DNA of 64,000 nucleotides from Ziziphus jujuba (GCF_031755915.1 NC_083388.1:29494001-29558000); one strand, 5' to 3'; positions 1 through 10,743 are shown, counted from the stretch's first letter. Notes: generated from the letters alone by a model not told the origin. Numbers and translations: made by a program.

Positions 1-1129
1 ACATCAAAAACCCATGCCGTATTTTAAAAAGTTAAAATAAAGAATGGGTTGGAGGCTATTTTTACATATTGGCTCTTCAAAATAAAGGTATAAAAAGTCT
101 CTTGGGGATGCTTGGATGCTCTTATATGGTTTAGAGTTTGATAAGGTACTTGTATCATTAATCATGTGGGATGTGGCCCCAAAGTCTGCAAAGAATGTGG
201 ATTCTTCTTGAATTTTATAAGTAGCATTAGCTTCATTGATTCCATCGGCTTCATTTATTGGGTCATATCTATTCCAATAGTTAGCAGCAGTATGATAAGG
301 TCTGACACATATTTGACATAAACTACTTCATTTTGAGGGGTTTTTAGGTTCTGAGTGATATTTGAAGATGGTCTAGTTGCTATGTTGAATGAGATGGAGC
401 CTCCACAGCCTTGTGTTGAGTAATTAAAGCCTCCACAACTTTGCATGGAATAGCTTGCAGGATTGAAACCACGTCCACGCAAATTGAACTTGCCACCAAT
501 TCCTCTTCCTACCCAATGACCTCTTAGGCCAACAAATGCATGTTCTTGATTCAAATCCTGTTTTTCTTCTGAAAAATTTCTTAGGACTTGTTCATGACTT
601 TGTAAAGAGAGAACAAACTCTGTAAGCATTGGATATGGAGGTTTTGATAGCATAGCAAACCTAAAATCTTGATATTTATGGCCTAATCCTCTAGATAGAT
701 GAAAGCATTTATCCAAGTCATTTACTGGCTTCGCAATTGTAGACAGATTATCACAAATAGAATTTAAGGTTTTGAGATACTCATCTAAAGTTTCCGATCC
801 TTTCTTCGATCCCATGAGACAATCAGTCAAATAAATTTCCTTCTTCTTCGTAGCTAGCAACAGATGCTCTTCAGTGGCGTACCAAATATTGAAAGCTGTA
901 TGCAGGCTGAAATTGAAGTTTAGTATGTCACCTGTCATTGTTCCAAGCAACCATGTTGTAAAAAGACCATCATTATTAATCCACAATTGATAATTTGGAT
1001 TATGAACTCCTCTGCCTACAATGCTTCCTCTAGTTTCTATTTGAAGTTCTTCTAATGGATGTTCATCATCAGTTATATGATGTAGAATCTGAAACTTTGA
1101 ATTAAGGGAGGTATCTATGATCTCCACAT
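1..1129 (-). pseudogene. copia gag-protease fragment, unit 1
   Basis: Degenerate Ty1/copia Gag followed by the start of Pol. The long open stretch (1127-255, no ATG visible at its start) has the UBN2-type Gag core, including LWYATEEHLLL and SICDNLSTIAKPV, then a Gly/Arg-rich segment (GGKFNLRGRGFN). A frame change follows. In the new frame a CX2CX4HX4C-like knuckle is seen near 305-265, with the last cysteine replaced by tyrosine (CQIC...H...NY). Next comes a copia protease active-site block near 190-155 reading ADFGATSHM, where the usual D-S/T-G has phenylalanine in the middle. Both changes argue for a dead copy. Upstream of about 100 the similarity fades. This is the only one of the three units that retains sequence past gag. 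Confidence 0.8.
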
Positions 1130-1250
1130 AAAATAATTCAAAGAATCCAGTTTTCTAGATATTAAATTGGAACATTGTTTGAAGGATTGGTAGCCAATCT
1201 TGGTTCAACTTTTGAAGCTACATTCAAGTTCAGCTTTGAAGTCTTTCCAA

Positions 1251-1262
1251 GCTCTAATACCA
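1251..1262 (-). other. Primer-binding site, Copia-A unit 1
   Basis: The minus strand reads TGGTATTAGAGC, one base from the initiator tRNA-Met complement, three bases inside the LTR edge. It sits between LTR and gag as in an intact element. Confidence 0.75.
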
Positions 1263-1265
1263 TAA

Positions 1266-1582
1266 TGAAAAAAATGAAATAAGCTTTATCATATTGATAA
1301 AAACTGTATTTTTAGCCTGCTACAAAGGTGACTCTCATAGCATTATTTGTACAGCATCATAGGGAATTATAGATACATGTAGTTACAAGAAGATACAAAA
1401 AGGATTACTGATGACTGATGACTAGAACAACCTTTCTCAAAGCTTTATCACCTGATAATGTTTATCCCTCACCGTTTCTAATAACTTGAAGATACCTTTT
1501 ATCTTATCTAAAACAAACTCTTGATGTTCCTGGTTATATGATGACATGGCTATATGGTAAGACATGCACATCTAGCTTATCA
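1266..1582 (-). repeat. Copia-A LTR, unit 1
   Basis: On the minus strand it starts TGATAAGCTAGATG and ends TTTTTTCA (TG...CA). It is nearly identical to 2588-2904 and 3910-4228 and clearly homologous to 28489-28834, where the same sequence follows a polypurine tract, which fixes its LTR identity. Confidence 0.8.
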
Positions 1583-1650
1583 ATTACTTCCCATGAATAA
1601 TAGCTAGGGATGACAGAATTTCAACCTTTTATATTTGTACAAAGTATACC

Positions 1651-2449
1651 ATTTTGAGGGGTTTTCAAGTTCTTAGTGATATTTGAAGATGGTCTAGTTG
1701 CTATGTTGAATGAGAGGGAGCCTCCACAGCCTTGTGTTGAGTAATTAAAGCCTCCACGACTTTGCATGGAATAGCTTGTAGGATTGAAACCACGTCCACG
1801 CAAATTGAACTTGCCACCAATTCCTCTTCCTGCCTAACGACCTCTTAGGCCAACAAATGCATGTTCTTGATTCAAATCCTATTTTTCTTCTGAAAATTTT
1901 CTTAGGACTTGTTCATGACTTTTTAAAGAGAGAATAAACTCTGTAAGCATTAGATATGGAGGTTTTGATAGCATAGCAAACCTGAAATGTTGATATTTAT
2001 GGCCTAATCCTCTAGATAGATGAAAGCATTTATCCAAGTCATTTACTGGCTTTGCAATTGTAGAAAGATTATCACAAATAGAATTTAAGGTTTTGGGATA
2101 CTCATCTAAAGTTTCCGATCCTTTCTTCAATCCCATGAGACAATCAGTCAGATAAATTCCCTTCTCCTTCGTAGCTAGCAATCGATGCTCTTCAGTGGCG
2201 TACCAAAGATTGAAAGCTGTATGCAGGCTGAAAATGAAGTTTAGTATGTCAGCTATCATTGTTCCAAGCAACCATGTTGTAAAAAGACCATCACTATTAA
2301 TCCACAATTGATAATTTGGATTATGAACTCCTTTGCTTGCAATGCTTCTACTAGTTTCTATTTGAAGTTCTTCTAATGGATATTCATCATCAGTTATATG
2401 ATGTAGAATTCATAAACTTTGAATTAAGGGAGGAATCTATGATCTCCAC
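1651..2449 (-). pseudogene. copia gag fragment, unit 2
   Basis: Second copy of the copia Gag segment. The open pieces 2307-1879 and 1803-1621 carry the same Gag core and Gly/Arg-rich tail as unit 1. They are separated by stops, including a CAG-to-TAG change (stop triplet near 1877-1879) shared with unit 3 but absent from unit 1, and a TGG-to-TAG change near 1836. The 3' part of gag runs straight into flank-derived DNA at the unit junction (1651/1650), so the last residues are not Gag. Not functional. Confidence 0.8.
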
Positions 2450-2572
2450 ATAAAATAATTCAAAGAATCCAGTTGTCTAGATATTAAACTGGAACATTGG
2501 TTAAAGGATTGGCAGTCAATCTTGGTTCAACTTTTGAAGCTACATTCAAGTTCAGCTTTGAAGGCTTTCCAA

Positions 2573-2584
2573 GCTTTGATACCA
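2573..2584 (-). other. Primer-binding site, Copia-A unit 2
   Basis: The minus strand reads TGGTATCAAAGC, one mismatch to the initiator tRNA-Met complement, next to the unit 2 LTR. Confidence 0.7.
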
Positions 2585-2587
2585 TAA

Positions 2588-2904
2588 TGAAAAAAATGAA
2601 ATAAGCTTTATCATATTGATAAAAACTGTATTTTTAGCCTGTTACAAAGGTGACTCTCGTAGCGTTATTTATACAGCATCGTAGGGCATTATAGATACAT
2701 GTAGTTACAAGAAGATACAAAAAGGATTACTGATGACTGATGACTAGAACAACCTTTCTCAAAGCTTTATCACCTGATAATGTTTATCCCTCACCGTTTC
2801 TAATAACTTGAAGATACCTTTTATCTTATCTAAAAGAAACTCTTGATGTTCCTGGTTATATGATGACATGGCTATATGGTAAGACATGCACATCTAGCTT
2901 ATTA
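2588..2904 (-). repeat. Copia-A LTR, unit 2
   Basis: 317 bp, same boundaries as unit 1; the first bases on the minus strand are TAATAAGC (TG changed to TA). Confidence 0.8.
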
Positions 2905-2972
2905 ATTACTTCCCATGAACAATAGCTAGGGATGACAGAATTTCAACCTTTTATATTTGTACAAAGTATACC

Positions 2973-3771
2973 ATTTTGAGGGGTTTTCAGGTTCTTAGTG
3001 ATATTTGAAGATGGTCTAGTTGCTATGTTGAATGAGAGGGAGCCTCCACAGCCTTGTGTTGAGTAATTGAAGCCTCCACGACTTTGCATGGAATAGCTTG
3101 TAGGATTGAAACCACGTCCACGCAAATTGAACTTGCCACCAATTCCTTTTCCTGCCCAACGACCTCTTAGGCCAACAAATGCATGTTCTTGATTCAAATC
3201 CTATTTTTCTTCTGAAAAGTTTCTTAGGACTTGTTCATGACTTTTTAAAGAGAGAACAAACTCTGTAAGCATTGGATATGGAGATTTTGATAGCATAGCA
3301 AACCTGAAATGTTGATATTTATGGCCTAATCCTCTAGATAGATGAAAGCATTTATCCAAGTCATTTACTGGCTTTGCAATTGTAGAAAGATTATCACAAA
3401 TAGAATTTAAGGTTTTGGGATACTCATCTAAAGTTTCCGATCCTTTCTTCAATCCCATGAGACAATCAATCAGATAAATTCCCTTCTCCTTCGTAGCTAG
3501 CAACAGATGCTCTTCAGTGGCATACCAAAGATTCAAAGCTGTATGCAGGCTGAAATTGAAGTTTAGTATGTCAGCTATCATTGTTCCAAGCAACCATGTT
3601 GTAAAAAGACCATCATTATTAATCCACAATTGATAATTTGGATTATGAACTCCTCTGCTTGCAATGCTTCTGCTAGTTTCTATTTGAAGTTATTCTAATG
3701 GATATTCATCATCAGTTATATGATGTAGAATTCATAAACTTTGAATTAAGGGAGGGATCTATGATCTCCAC
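2973..3771 (-). pseudogene. copia gag fragment, unit 3
   Basis: Third copy of the same Gag segment. Open pieces are 3629-3201 and 3197-2943, split by one TAG stop at the position shared with unit 2. Upstream of 3629 the frame is further broken. It carries the same Gag core (LWYATEEHLLL) and Gly/Arg-rich region. Because it is followed by the LTR with the original outside flank (to 4296), this is probably the 5'-most block of the original insertion; units 1 and 2 then reuse that flank. Confidence 0.8.
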
Positions 3772-3894
3772 ATAAAATAATTCAAAGAATCCAGTTTTCT
3801 AGATATTAAACTGGAACATTGGTTAAAGGATTGGCAGTCAATCTTGGTTCAACTTTTGAAGCTACATTCACGTTCAGCTTTGAAGTCTTTCCAA

Positions 3895-3906
3895 GCTCTG
3901 ATACCA
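3895..3906 (-). other. Primer-binding site, Copia-A unit 3
   Basis: The minus strand reads TGGTATCAGAGC, a perfect plant initiator tRNA-Met-type PBS, three bases from the LTR. Confidence 0.8.
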
Positions 3907-3909
3907 TAA

Positions 3910-4228
3910 TAAAAACAAATGAAATGAGCTTTATCATATTGATAAAAACTGTATTTTTAGCTTGTTACAAAGGTGACTCGCATAGCATTATTTATACAGC
4001 ATCGTAGGGCATTATAGATACATGTTAGTTACAAGAAGATACAAAAAGGATTACTGATGACTGATGACTAGAACAACCTTTCTCAAAGCTTTATCACCTG
4101 ATAATGTTTATCCCTCACCGTTTCTAATAACTTGAAGATACCTTCTATCTTATCTAAAAGAAACTCTTGACGTTCTTGGTTATGTGATGACATGGCTATA
4201 TGGTAAGACATGAACATCTAGCTTATCA
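3910..4228 (-). repeat. Copia-A LTR, unit 3
   Basis: 319 bp, same family and limits as the other two units. It starts TGATAAGC on the minus strand and is followed outward by the 68-bp flank (4229-4296) that recurs at both internal junctions. Confidence 0.8.
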
Positions 4229-4324
4229 ATTACTTCCCATGAATAATAGCTAGGGATGATTGAATTTCAACCCCTTACATTTGTACAAAGTATACCAATA
4301 AATTAATATAAAAAGGTTACCATA

Positions 4325-5305
4325 TGATGTGATTCCGCCCGAGCCCGCTCCACCGATAACTTGCTGGGGTGCTTACTCGACACGGATGAAGACTAGGCCA
4401 ATCACAAGAGCTCAAATTAAGAGATTTAAGGACAACATGGGAGCATTTATACAGGGGGTAATCAATCTCAACAGAGCTTGTCCATACTTGAAGATACAAA
4501 GCCTATTCTAAGCATCCAAGTGGTGGAAGCCAATGAGGACCCGGGTGACGATTTTGGTACATTTTTGGAGTCCGGGAAGCATGAAATGGTTCCAATGATT
4601 TATGGGTTCAATACATATGCCTAAGAGGTCATGGAATCAAGTTAAACCAGCCTCAAATGCAATCAAAAAGGTCTTGTATGGACAGCATCAACCATTTGGC
4701 CGAATTTGCTGTATTGCTTGCTGGGTTTACTGTATTTTACTGTATTAGCATTTTCTTATTTTTCCAAGCATGGGCAACGTGTGGGACTTCATATTCAGCT
4801 TATTTGGAATCCTACAAAGTATCTAGAAGCTTATTTGGAGCTCAGAGAGGTCAAAGATTAATCAAAGTCAACTTGATCAAAAGGCTAGCATTTTTAGTTT
4901 CCTAATTTGTTTTTACTTTTTGTTTTAGGAAACTACCATTACTTTTTAGTTTTTATTTATTTATTTTCTGGAAGAATAAGTTTAGGAAAGTTATTATTTT
5001 ATTATTTTCATTTTAAATTAATTAATTCCTAATTCAAAGTAAAGGTATTAATTAATCCAAATTAGATTAGGAAATGAGTGAAAATTTCGGCCACCATAGG
5101 AAACTACTTTGTATGGCCGGTTTTCCCTTTGTTTTTAGGATTTTATTTCATGGCTTTGTAGCCTATTTAAAGGCTTATTTTTCAATAAGAATACAACTTT
5201 GATTTGATTAGGAAAATATTTATGAGATTAATTATCTCTTTGTTCTTTGAGAACACCTAAAACACCATTAGAGAATTGGTTGTTTCAGCTTGACTTATCA
5301 ATAGG
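4325..5305 (+). repeat. NAG-1 5' LTR, truncated
   Basis: Aligns by eye with 9711-10729 and 14744-15879 from TGATGTGATTCCGCC up to TTATCAATAGG, then switches to gag. The last roughly 160 bp present in the other LTRs are missing. It carries the conserved TATTTAAA box near 5164. Confidence 0.85.
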
Positions 5306-5342
5306 AGATGCCCAAGCTACTGGGAGTGGAGACAAAGTGGAC

Positions 5343-7451
5343 ATGAGAGATGTTTTGGAGTCAATACAGCGGGTTAGTGCTCAAGTTGAGCATGTGAACC
5401 AAAGAGTGGGAAGACTAGAAGCCTCACAAGAAAGGCCGAAGACAAGAAATAGGCAAGAATTCCATGGAGGACGAGGCCGAGGACGAGGAGGTCGCGAGAG
5501 GCCGAGAGAGGAATTTGATGAGGAGCCATTCGATGGAGACTTTGAGGAAGGTATGGATGAAACTTTTGCTGTCCAAGATAGAGCTGGCTGTGGGAGATAT
5601 AGGAGGGAAGATACAGATGATGATTTGGGAAATATCAAGGTTAACATCCCACCTTTTATGGGTAAAAGTGATCCCGAAGCTTATTTGGAGTGGGAAGAAA
5701 AAATGGAGATGATTTTTGACTGCCACAACTATTCGGAAGGTAAGAAGGTGAAGTTGGCAGCAATGGAGTTTGGCCATTATGCACTCGAATGGTGGACAAA
5801 TGAGCAAAGCACCCGAAGGAGAGTTGGTGATGACTTAATTACAACATGGCGACAAATGAAAGGAGCCATGAGGAAGCGGTTTGTGCCATCCCATTACCAT
5901 AGGTTGCTGCATCAAAGGCTTCAATCTTTGTCTCAAGGAAGTAGGTCCGTGGAGGATTATTACAAAGAGATGGAGAGGTTAATGATGAGGCTGAATATGA
6001 ATGAGGATAGGGAGGCAACCATGGTAAGATTTCTTGGAGGGTTAAACCGAGACATTGCCAACCAACTTGAATTACAACAATACTTGGAATTGGAAGAGAT
6101 GTTGCATGTAGCAATTAAGCCTGAGAACCAATTCAAGAGGAGGGGTGTTAGTACACGGTTTGGAGGAGTTTCTCACAGTGGAAGGACAAGTTCAAGTGGC
6201 TGGAAAAACAATTCCACTTATGAAAACAAGTTGAAGCCGAAATTAGGAGAAGAAACTACCAACCGGCCAAGAAGGGAGGTCAAAACCGAATCTGTCCAAG
6301 CACTTAGAGGTGAGATAAAATCTGATCCTAAACCTCAAAAATCCAGAGAAATAATTTGTTTTAAGTGCCAAGGAAGAGGACACATAGCCAGCCAATGCCC
6401 AGATAGAAGAATCATGGTATTAAAGGGCGATGGTGAGCTGGAATCTGCGAGTGAAGAAAATGGGGCAGAAACCGAGCAAGAGGAGGATTGCAATGAAGAT
6501 GAAGCCGAACCTGTAGATACATCTAATGCTGAGTTGAGCTTGGTTTCAAGGAGAGTACTTGCTGTCTACAAAGATGAAGAGCAGATACAAAGAGAAAACA
6601 TCTTCCACACTCGCTGCGAAATTCAAGGTAAGATTTGTAGTATGATTATTGATAGTGGAAGTTGTACAAATGTAATTAGTAACATTGTAGTTGATAAATT
6701 AGGCTTAATAACTATTAAACATCCAGAACCTTATAGATTACAATGGCTTAGTGATAGTGGTGAAATAAAAGTGAATAAACAAGCCAAAGTAAAATTTAAT
6801 ATAGGTAGATATGAGGATGTAGTTTTATGTGATATTGTACCCATGATTGCTGGACATATACTATTAGGTAGACCATGGCAATTTGATAAAGATGCCACTC
6901 ATTTTGGTCGAGAAAATAGTATTGTTTTCAGGTTTAAAGGGAAGAAGGTCAAGCTGGAACCATTATCTCCTAAAGAGGTTTACAAAGACCAATTACAAAT
7001 GCAACAAAGGAGAGAAGCCGAAAAGCTCAAGGAAAAAACAAGTATGGCACCAACGGCTTCACCATCCTTTCAAGAAGGTAAGAATGAGGTTGCTGATCAA
7101 GGTAAGGTTTCTAAGGCTCATATTGAGTGGAAAGATCAAAGAAAAACCAAAAGAGAGGGGAAAGAAAGTGGCAAACCTGAGAGCTTGGAGAAGGAAGGGA
7201 AATCCGAAGGTTTACGCCAATCCAAGGGGGAAAAAGAAAAAGAAAGAAAAGAAAGGTCAAATAGCAACTTTTATTTGAGTTTAGGGGATATTAATAAGGT
7301 TATTGAGTGTAAGAAACCTTTGCTGGTCATGATTTATAAAGAAAATTATTTTAATGATCAAACTAACTTTGAAGAACTTGAATTGCCAAGTTCAATGATT
7401 TCTCTTTTAAAGGAATTTGGAGATGTCTTCCCATCAAGAGGGAAAAGGTGA
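5343..7451 (+). CDS. NAG-1 Gag-protease polyprotein (broken)
   Basis: Gag with aspartic protease of a Ty3-type element, 702 codons from the first in-frame ATG; the frame is open from 5247 through LTR-derived sequence, so the original gag start is lost. In order: an Arg/Gly-rich segment (HGGRGRGRGGRERP), the Retrotrans_gag region (AYLEWEEKMEMIF...WWTNEQ...RRFLGGLN-like), a single CCHC knuckle (CFKCQGRGHIASQC), an acidic stretch, then protease with the canonical active site IIDSGSCTNVIS and flap-side HILLGRPW. A Lys/Glu-rich linker and an RT-entry remnant (LLKEFGDVFP) follow. The frame ends early because a 29-bp deletion present here, but not in NAG-2, shifts it at about 7430. The protease triad is intact, unlike NAG-2. 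Confidence 0.85.
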   Translation: MRDVLESIQRVSAQVEHVNQRVGRLEASQERPKTRNRQEFHGGRGRGRGGRERPREEFDEEPFDGDFEEGMDETFAVQDRAGCGRYRREDTDDDLGNIKVNIPPFMGKSDPEAYLEWEEKMEMIFDCHNYSEGKKVKLAAMEFGHYALEWWTNEQSTRRRVGDDLITTWRQMKGAMRKRFVPSHYHRLLHQRLQSLSQGSRSVEDYYKEMERLMMRLNMNEDREATMVRFLGGLNRDIANQLELQQYLELEEMLHVAIKPENQFKRRGVSTRFGGVSHSGRTSSSGWKNNSTYENKLKPKLGEETTNRPRREVKTESVQALRGEIKSDPKPQKSREIICFKCQGRGHIASQCPDRRIMVLKGDGELESASEENGAETEQEEDCNEDEAEPVDTSNAELSLVSRRVLAVYKDEEQIQRENIFHTRCEIQGKICSMIIDSGSCTNVISNIVVDKLGLITIKHPEPYRLQWLSDSGEIKVNKQAKVKFNIGRYEDVVLCDIVPMIAGHILLGRPWQFDKDATHFGRENSIVFRFKGKKVKLEPLSPKEVYKDQLQMQQRREAEKLKEKTSMAPTASPSFQEGKNEVADQGKVSKAHIEWKDQRKTKREGKESGKPESLEKEGKSEGLRQSKGEKEKERKERSNSNFYLSLGDINKVIECKKPLLVMIYKENYFNDQTNFEELELPSSMISLLKEFGDVFPSRGKR

Positions 7452-8277
7452 GGTTGCTATCCAAGGTAAGTCTTCTAACACTCAGGTTGTGTGAAAAAAT
7501 TTTAATAAAACCAAGAGTGAGAAATTTGGTGCAAAAGCCGAGAGTGAGGAAGGTGAGATGGCCATAAGTGAGAAAGGAAAAGGAAGACAAGAAAGGAAAA
7601 ATATAAATTTTTATCTTAGCTTTGGTGATGTTAATAAAGTAATTATGAATAAGAAATCATTGCTGACCATGAATTTTAAAGATACTTATTTAAAGATGTC
7701 TTTATTGCATCGAACTTTATCTGCATTGTTGAGAGCTTTACTTAGTGGCAATTTGAAAATTTGGAAAATATTGTTTGCTAACTTTAAAAAATGTAATTTT
7801 TACCATAATGAGCATGTATTTCTATACTTTGTTGTAATAGTGTTTGACCCAGGAGAATTGGTTTGGTTGCACTTACAAAAGGAAAGGTTTCTTAATCAAA
7901 GAAAGTCAAAGCTGATGGCGCCTATGGATGGACCTTTTCAAGTTTTGGAGCCAAATAACAAGAATGCCTACAAGCTTGATTTACCGGGTGAGTATAACAT
8001 GAGTGCTGCATTTCATGTTGCTGATTTAACTCCTTTTTCTGCAGGTGATGATCTTGATTTGAGGACAAATCCTTTTCAAAAGGAGGGGAATGATGTGATT
8101 CCGCCCGAGCCCGCTCCACCGATAACCCGCTGGGGTGCTGACTCGACACGGATGAAGACTAGGCCAATCACAAGAGCTCAAATTAAGAGATTTAAGGGCA
8201 AACTGGGAGTATTTATACAGGGGGTAATCAATCTCAACAGAGCTTGTCCATACTTGAAGATACAAAGCCCATTCTAA
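7452..8277 (+). pseudogene. NAG-1 integrase C-terminal part, out of frame
   Basis: Continuation of the NAG polyprotein after the frameshift. It has a TGG-to-TGA stop near 7490, then an open stretch 7558-8277. Visible parts: a second copy of the linker motif (INFYLSFGDVNKVI), a short piece resembling the end of an integrase core (RTLSALLRALLSGNLK), and the integrase C-terminal domain (GELVWLHLQKERF, DGPFQVLEP with the GPF triplet intact, AYKLDLPGEYNMSAAF). The last 61 codons lie in the 3' LTR. No DDE catalytic core is present. Confidence 0.8.
8078..8090 (+). other. Polypurine tract, NAG-1
   Basis: Purine run AAAAGGAGGGGAA directly before the 3' LTR, the expected plus-strand primer. Confidence 0.75.
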
Positions 8278-9215
8278 GCATCCAAGTGGTGGAAGCCGAT
8301 ACGGACCCGGGTGACGGTTTTGGTACATTTTTGGAGTCCAGGAAGCATGAAATGGTTCCAATGATTTATGGGTTCAATAAATATGCCTAGGAGGTCATGG
8401 ATCAAGTTAAAGCAGCCTCAAATGCAATCAAAAAGGGCTTGTACGGACAGCATCAACAATTTGGCCGAATGTGCTGTATTGCTTGCTGGGTTTACTGTAT
8501 TAGCCTTTTCTTATTTTTCCCAACATGGGAAACGTGTGGGACTTCATATTCAGCTTATTTGGCATCCTACAAAGCATCTAGAAGCTGATTTTCAGCTCAA
8601 AGAGGTCAAAGATTAATCAAAGTCAACTTGATCAAAAGGCTAGCATTTTTAGTTTCCTAATTTGTTTTTACTTTTTGTTTTGGGAAACTACCATTACTTT
8701 ATAGTTTTTATTTATTTATTTTCTGGAAGAATACATTTAGGAAAGTTATTATTTTATTATTTTCATTGTAAATTAATTAATTCCTAAGTCAAAGTAAAGG
8801 TATTAATTAATCCAAATTAGATTAGGAAATGAGTGAGAATTTCGGCCACCATAGGAAACTACTTTGTATGGCCGATTTTCCCTTTGTTTTTAGGGTTTTA
8901 TTTCATGGCTTTGTAGCCAAATTTAAAAGCTTATTTTTCAATAAGAATACAACTTTGATTTGATTAAGAAAATATTTGTAAGATTAATTATCTCTTTGTT
9001 CTTTGAGAACACCTAAAACACCATCAGAGAATTGGTTGTTTTAGCTTGACTTATCAATAGGTTTTCCATCCCCTATTGTGGCGTCTACATTATACCAAGG
9101 TTTCTAACCACAGGTTGGTTAGGGGTTGAGGTCCATTCCATTAGAACTTGAACTTAATTGAGATCTGGGCTAATATAATACGGGTTTAGGAGCAGGTCGT
9201 CCTAGGTTCGTATCA
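8091..9215 (+). repeat. NAG-1 3' LTR
   Basis: Complete LTR from TGATGTGATTCCG to GGTTCGTATCA. The first 187 bases are also the 3' end of the coding region. The TATA-like box conserved in sister LTRs is altered here (AAATTTAAAAGC near 8928). Confidence 0.9.
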
Positions 9216-9710
9216 CCATATATATGTATATCATGGAATTTTTCCACACACCATAGATGCATGCATGCATGCATATTAATGATATATATACATGAGTAGT
9301 GGCAAGTGGCAACCAATTAGTTGTTGGCATTTGCTTGCGTGAGTACTGCCTGAATTATAGGGAAATTGCCATCATTAATTGATGCATGCGCCAAGTATAC
9401 ACAGTAGTTGCTAGTGCTTTTATCACTATTTGGAGGATTCTTTAGGTCATTTTGTATACTGCACAAATTTACATGGTTTTTTTTTTTTTGGTAGGAAATA
9501 AATCAGTGTATACCTGCATATCAATATCACACAAATATGCAAAATGAAACAATTGCATTCCGATGGCCTACATCTTATCTTTGTTAAATAAATAATTGCG
9601 GACTTAGCATAATCACTCATTTACAGGATCTATTCATGCCATTAATGGGACTGACTTATTTTATTATTTGTAATAGGGCCCTTGGTCACACACTCTCTTT
9701 ATAAGCCCAT
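9216..9710. other. Non-element sequence between NAG-1 and NAG-2
   Basis: About 500 bp without recognisable coding sequence. It holds an alternating (ATGC)n run near 9250-9275, TA-rich stretches and a T10-12 tract near 9480. It looks like unique or old flanking DNA; it includes the duplicated CCATA and CCCAT target sites at its two edges. Confidence 0.5.
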
Positions 9711-10729
9711 TGATGTGATTCCGCCCGAGGCCGCTCAACCGATAACCCGCTGGGGTGCTGACTCGACACGGATGAAGACTAGGCCAATCACAAGAGCTCA
9801 AATTAAGAGATTTAAGGAAAACCTGGGAGTATTTATACAACGGATAATCAATCTCAATAGAGCTTGTCCATACTTGAAGATACAAAGCCTATTCTAAGCA
9901 TCCAAGTGGTGGAAGCCGATACGGACCCGGGTGACGGTTTTGGTACATTTTTTGAGTCCGGAAGCATGAAATGGTTCCAATGATTTATGGGTTCAATACA
10001 TATGCCTAGGAGGTCATGGAATCAAGTTAAATCAGCCTCAAATGCAATCAAAAAGGGCTTGTACGGACAGCATCAACAATTTGGCCGAATTTGCTGTATT
10101 GCTTGCTGGCTTTACTGTATTTTACTGTATTAGCCTTTTCTTATTTTTCCAAGCATGGGCAACGTGTGGGATTTCATATTCTACTTTTTGTTTTAGGAAA
10201 TTACCATTACTTTTTAGTTTTTATTTATTTATTTTCTGAAAAAATAAGTTTAGGAAAGTTATTATTTTATTATTTTCATTGTAAATTAATTAATTCCTAA
10301 TTCAAACTAAAGGAATTAATTAATCCAAATTAGATTAGGAAAGGAGTGAGAATTTCGGCCACCATAGAACTCTTTATTGTGTGGCCTGTTTTACCTAGGG
10401 TTTTTAGGGTTTACTTTGTTTCTTTCAAAGCCTATTTAAAGGCTTATTTTTCAATATGAATACAACTTTGATTTGATTAAGAAAATACTTGTGAGATTAA
10501 TTATCTCTTTGTTCTTTGAGAACACCTAAAACACCATTAGAGAATTGGTTGTTTTAGCTTGACTTATCAATAGGTTTTCCATCCCCTATTGTGGCGTCTT
10601 CATTATACCAAGGTTTCTAACCACAGGTTGGTTAGGGGTTGAGGTCCATTCCATTAGAACTTGAACTTAATTAAAGATCCGAGCTAATATAATACGGGTT
10701 TAGGAGCAGGTCATCCTAGGTTCGTATCA
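9711..10729 (+). repeat. NAG-2 5' LTR
   Basis: 1019 bp, TG...CA. Compared with the 3' LTR it lacks about 118 bp: sequence jumps from TTTCATATTC to TACTTTTTG near 10182, and the missing piece is bounded by ATTC on both sides, typical of a microhomology deletion. Confidence 0.92.
10433..10440 (+). promoter_or_regulatory. Candidate TATA box in NAG LTR
   Basis: TATTTAAA within GCCTATTTAAAGGC, followed by an A/T-rich stretch. The same block occurs in most NAG-type LTRs of the window (near 5164, 15582 and, inverted, near 31671, 32513, 50651), and it stands out as conserved between diverged copies. Position is reasonable for an LTR promoter, about 290 bp before the LTR end. Function is inferred only. 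Confidence 0.45.
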
Positions 10730-10731
10730 TT

Positions 10732-10743
10732 TGGTATCAGAGC
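10732..10743 (+). other. Primer-binding site, NAG-2
   Basis: TGGTATCAGAGC, perfect complement type for initiator tRNA-Met, two bases after the 5' LTR. Confidence 0.9.

Larger units (their letters stand above)
1..4296 (-). mobile_element. Copia-A: Ty1/copia 5' portion with triplicated LTR-gag block
   Basis: Minus-strand remnant of a Ty1/copia retrotransposon. Read on the minus strand from 4296 it gives flank, LTR, primer-binding site, leader and gag; this block is present three times head-to-tail (330-1650, 1651-2972, 2973-4296; 1321-1324 bp each). Only the last-read block continues past gag into a zinc-knuckle and protease remnant (1-330). The LTRs are about 318 bp and match the LTR at 28489-28834. 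No reverse transcriptase or integrase is present inside the window; the element may continue beyond base 1 or be truncated. The repeat includes about 68 bp of flanking DNA outside the LTR, which points to DNA-level tandem duplication rather than retrotransposition. Confidence 0.85.
4325..9215 (+). mobile_element. NAG-1: RT-less Ty3-type LTR element, 5' deleted
   Basis: Non-autonomous Ty3-type element. The ends are TGATGTG...GTATCA, flanked by a perfect 5-bp duplication CCATA (4320-4324 and 9216-9220), so this is a genuine retroviral-type insertion. The 3' LTR (8091-9215) is complete. The 5' LTR is cut at about 5305 and joined directly to gag codons, which removes the LTR end, the PBS, the 1.1-kb leader and the first gag codons. 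Since insertion needs all of these, the deletion happened after integration. Coding content matches NAG-2: gag, protease, a linker and the integrase C-terminus, with no reverse transcriptase or RNase H. Confidence 0.9.

Noticed and set aside
9247..9275. (ATGC)n run as a regulatory site
   Set aside because: A simple repeat; similar runs at 41565 and 43015 in unrelated DNA.
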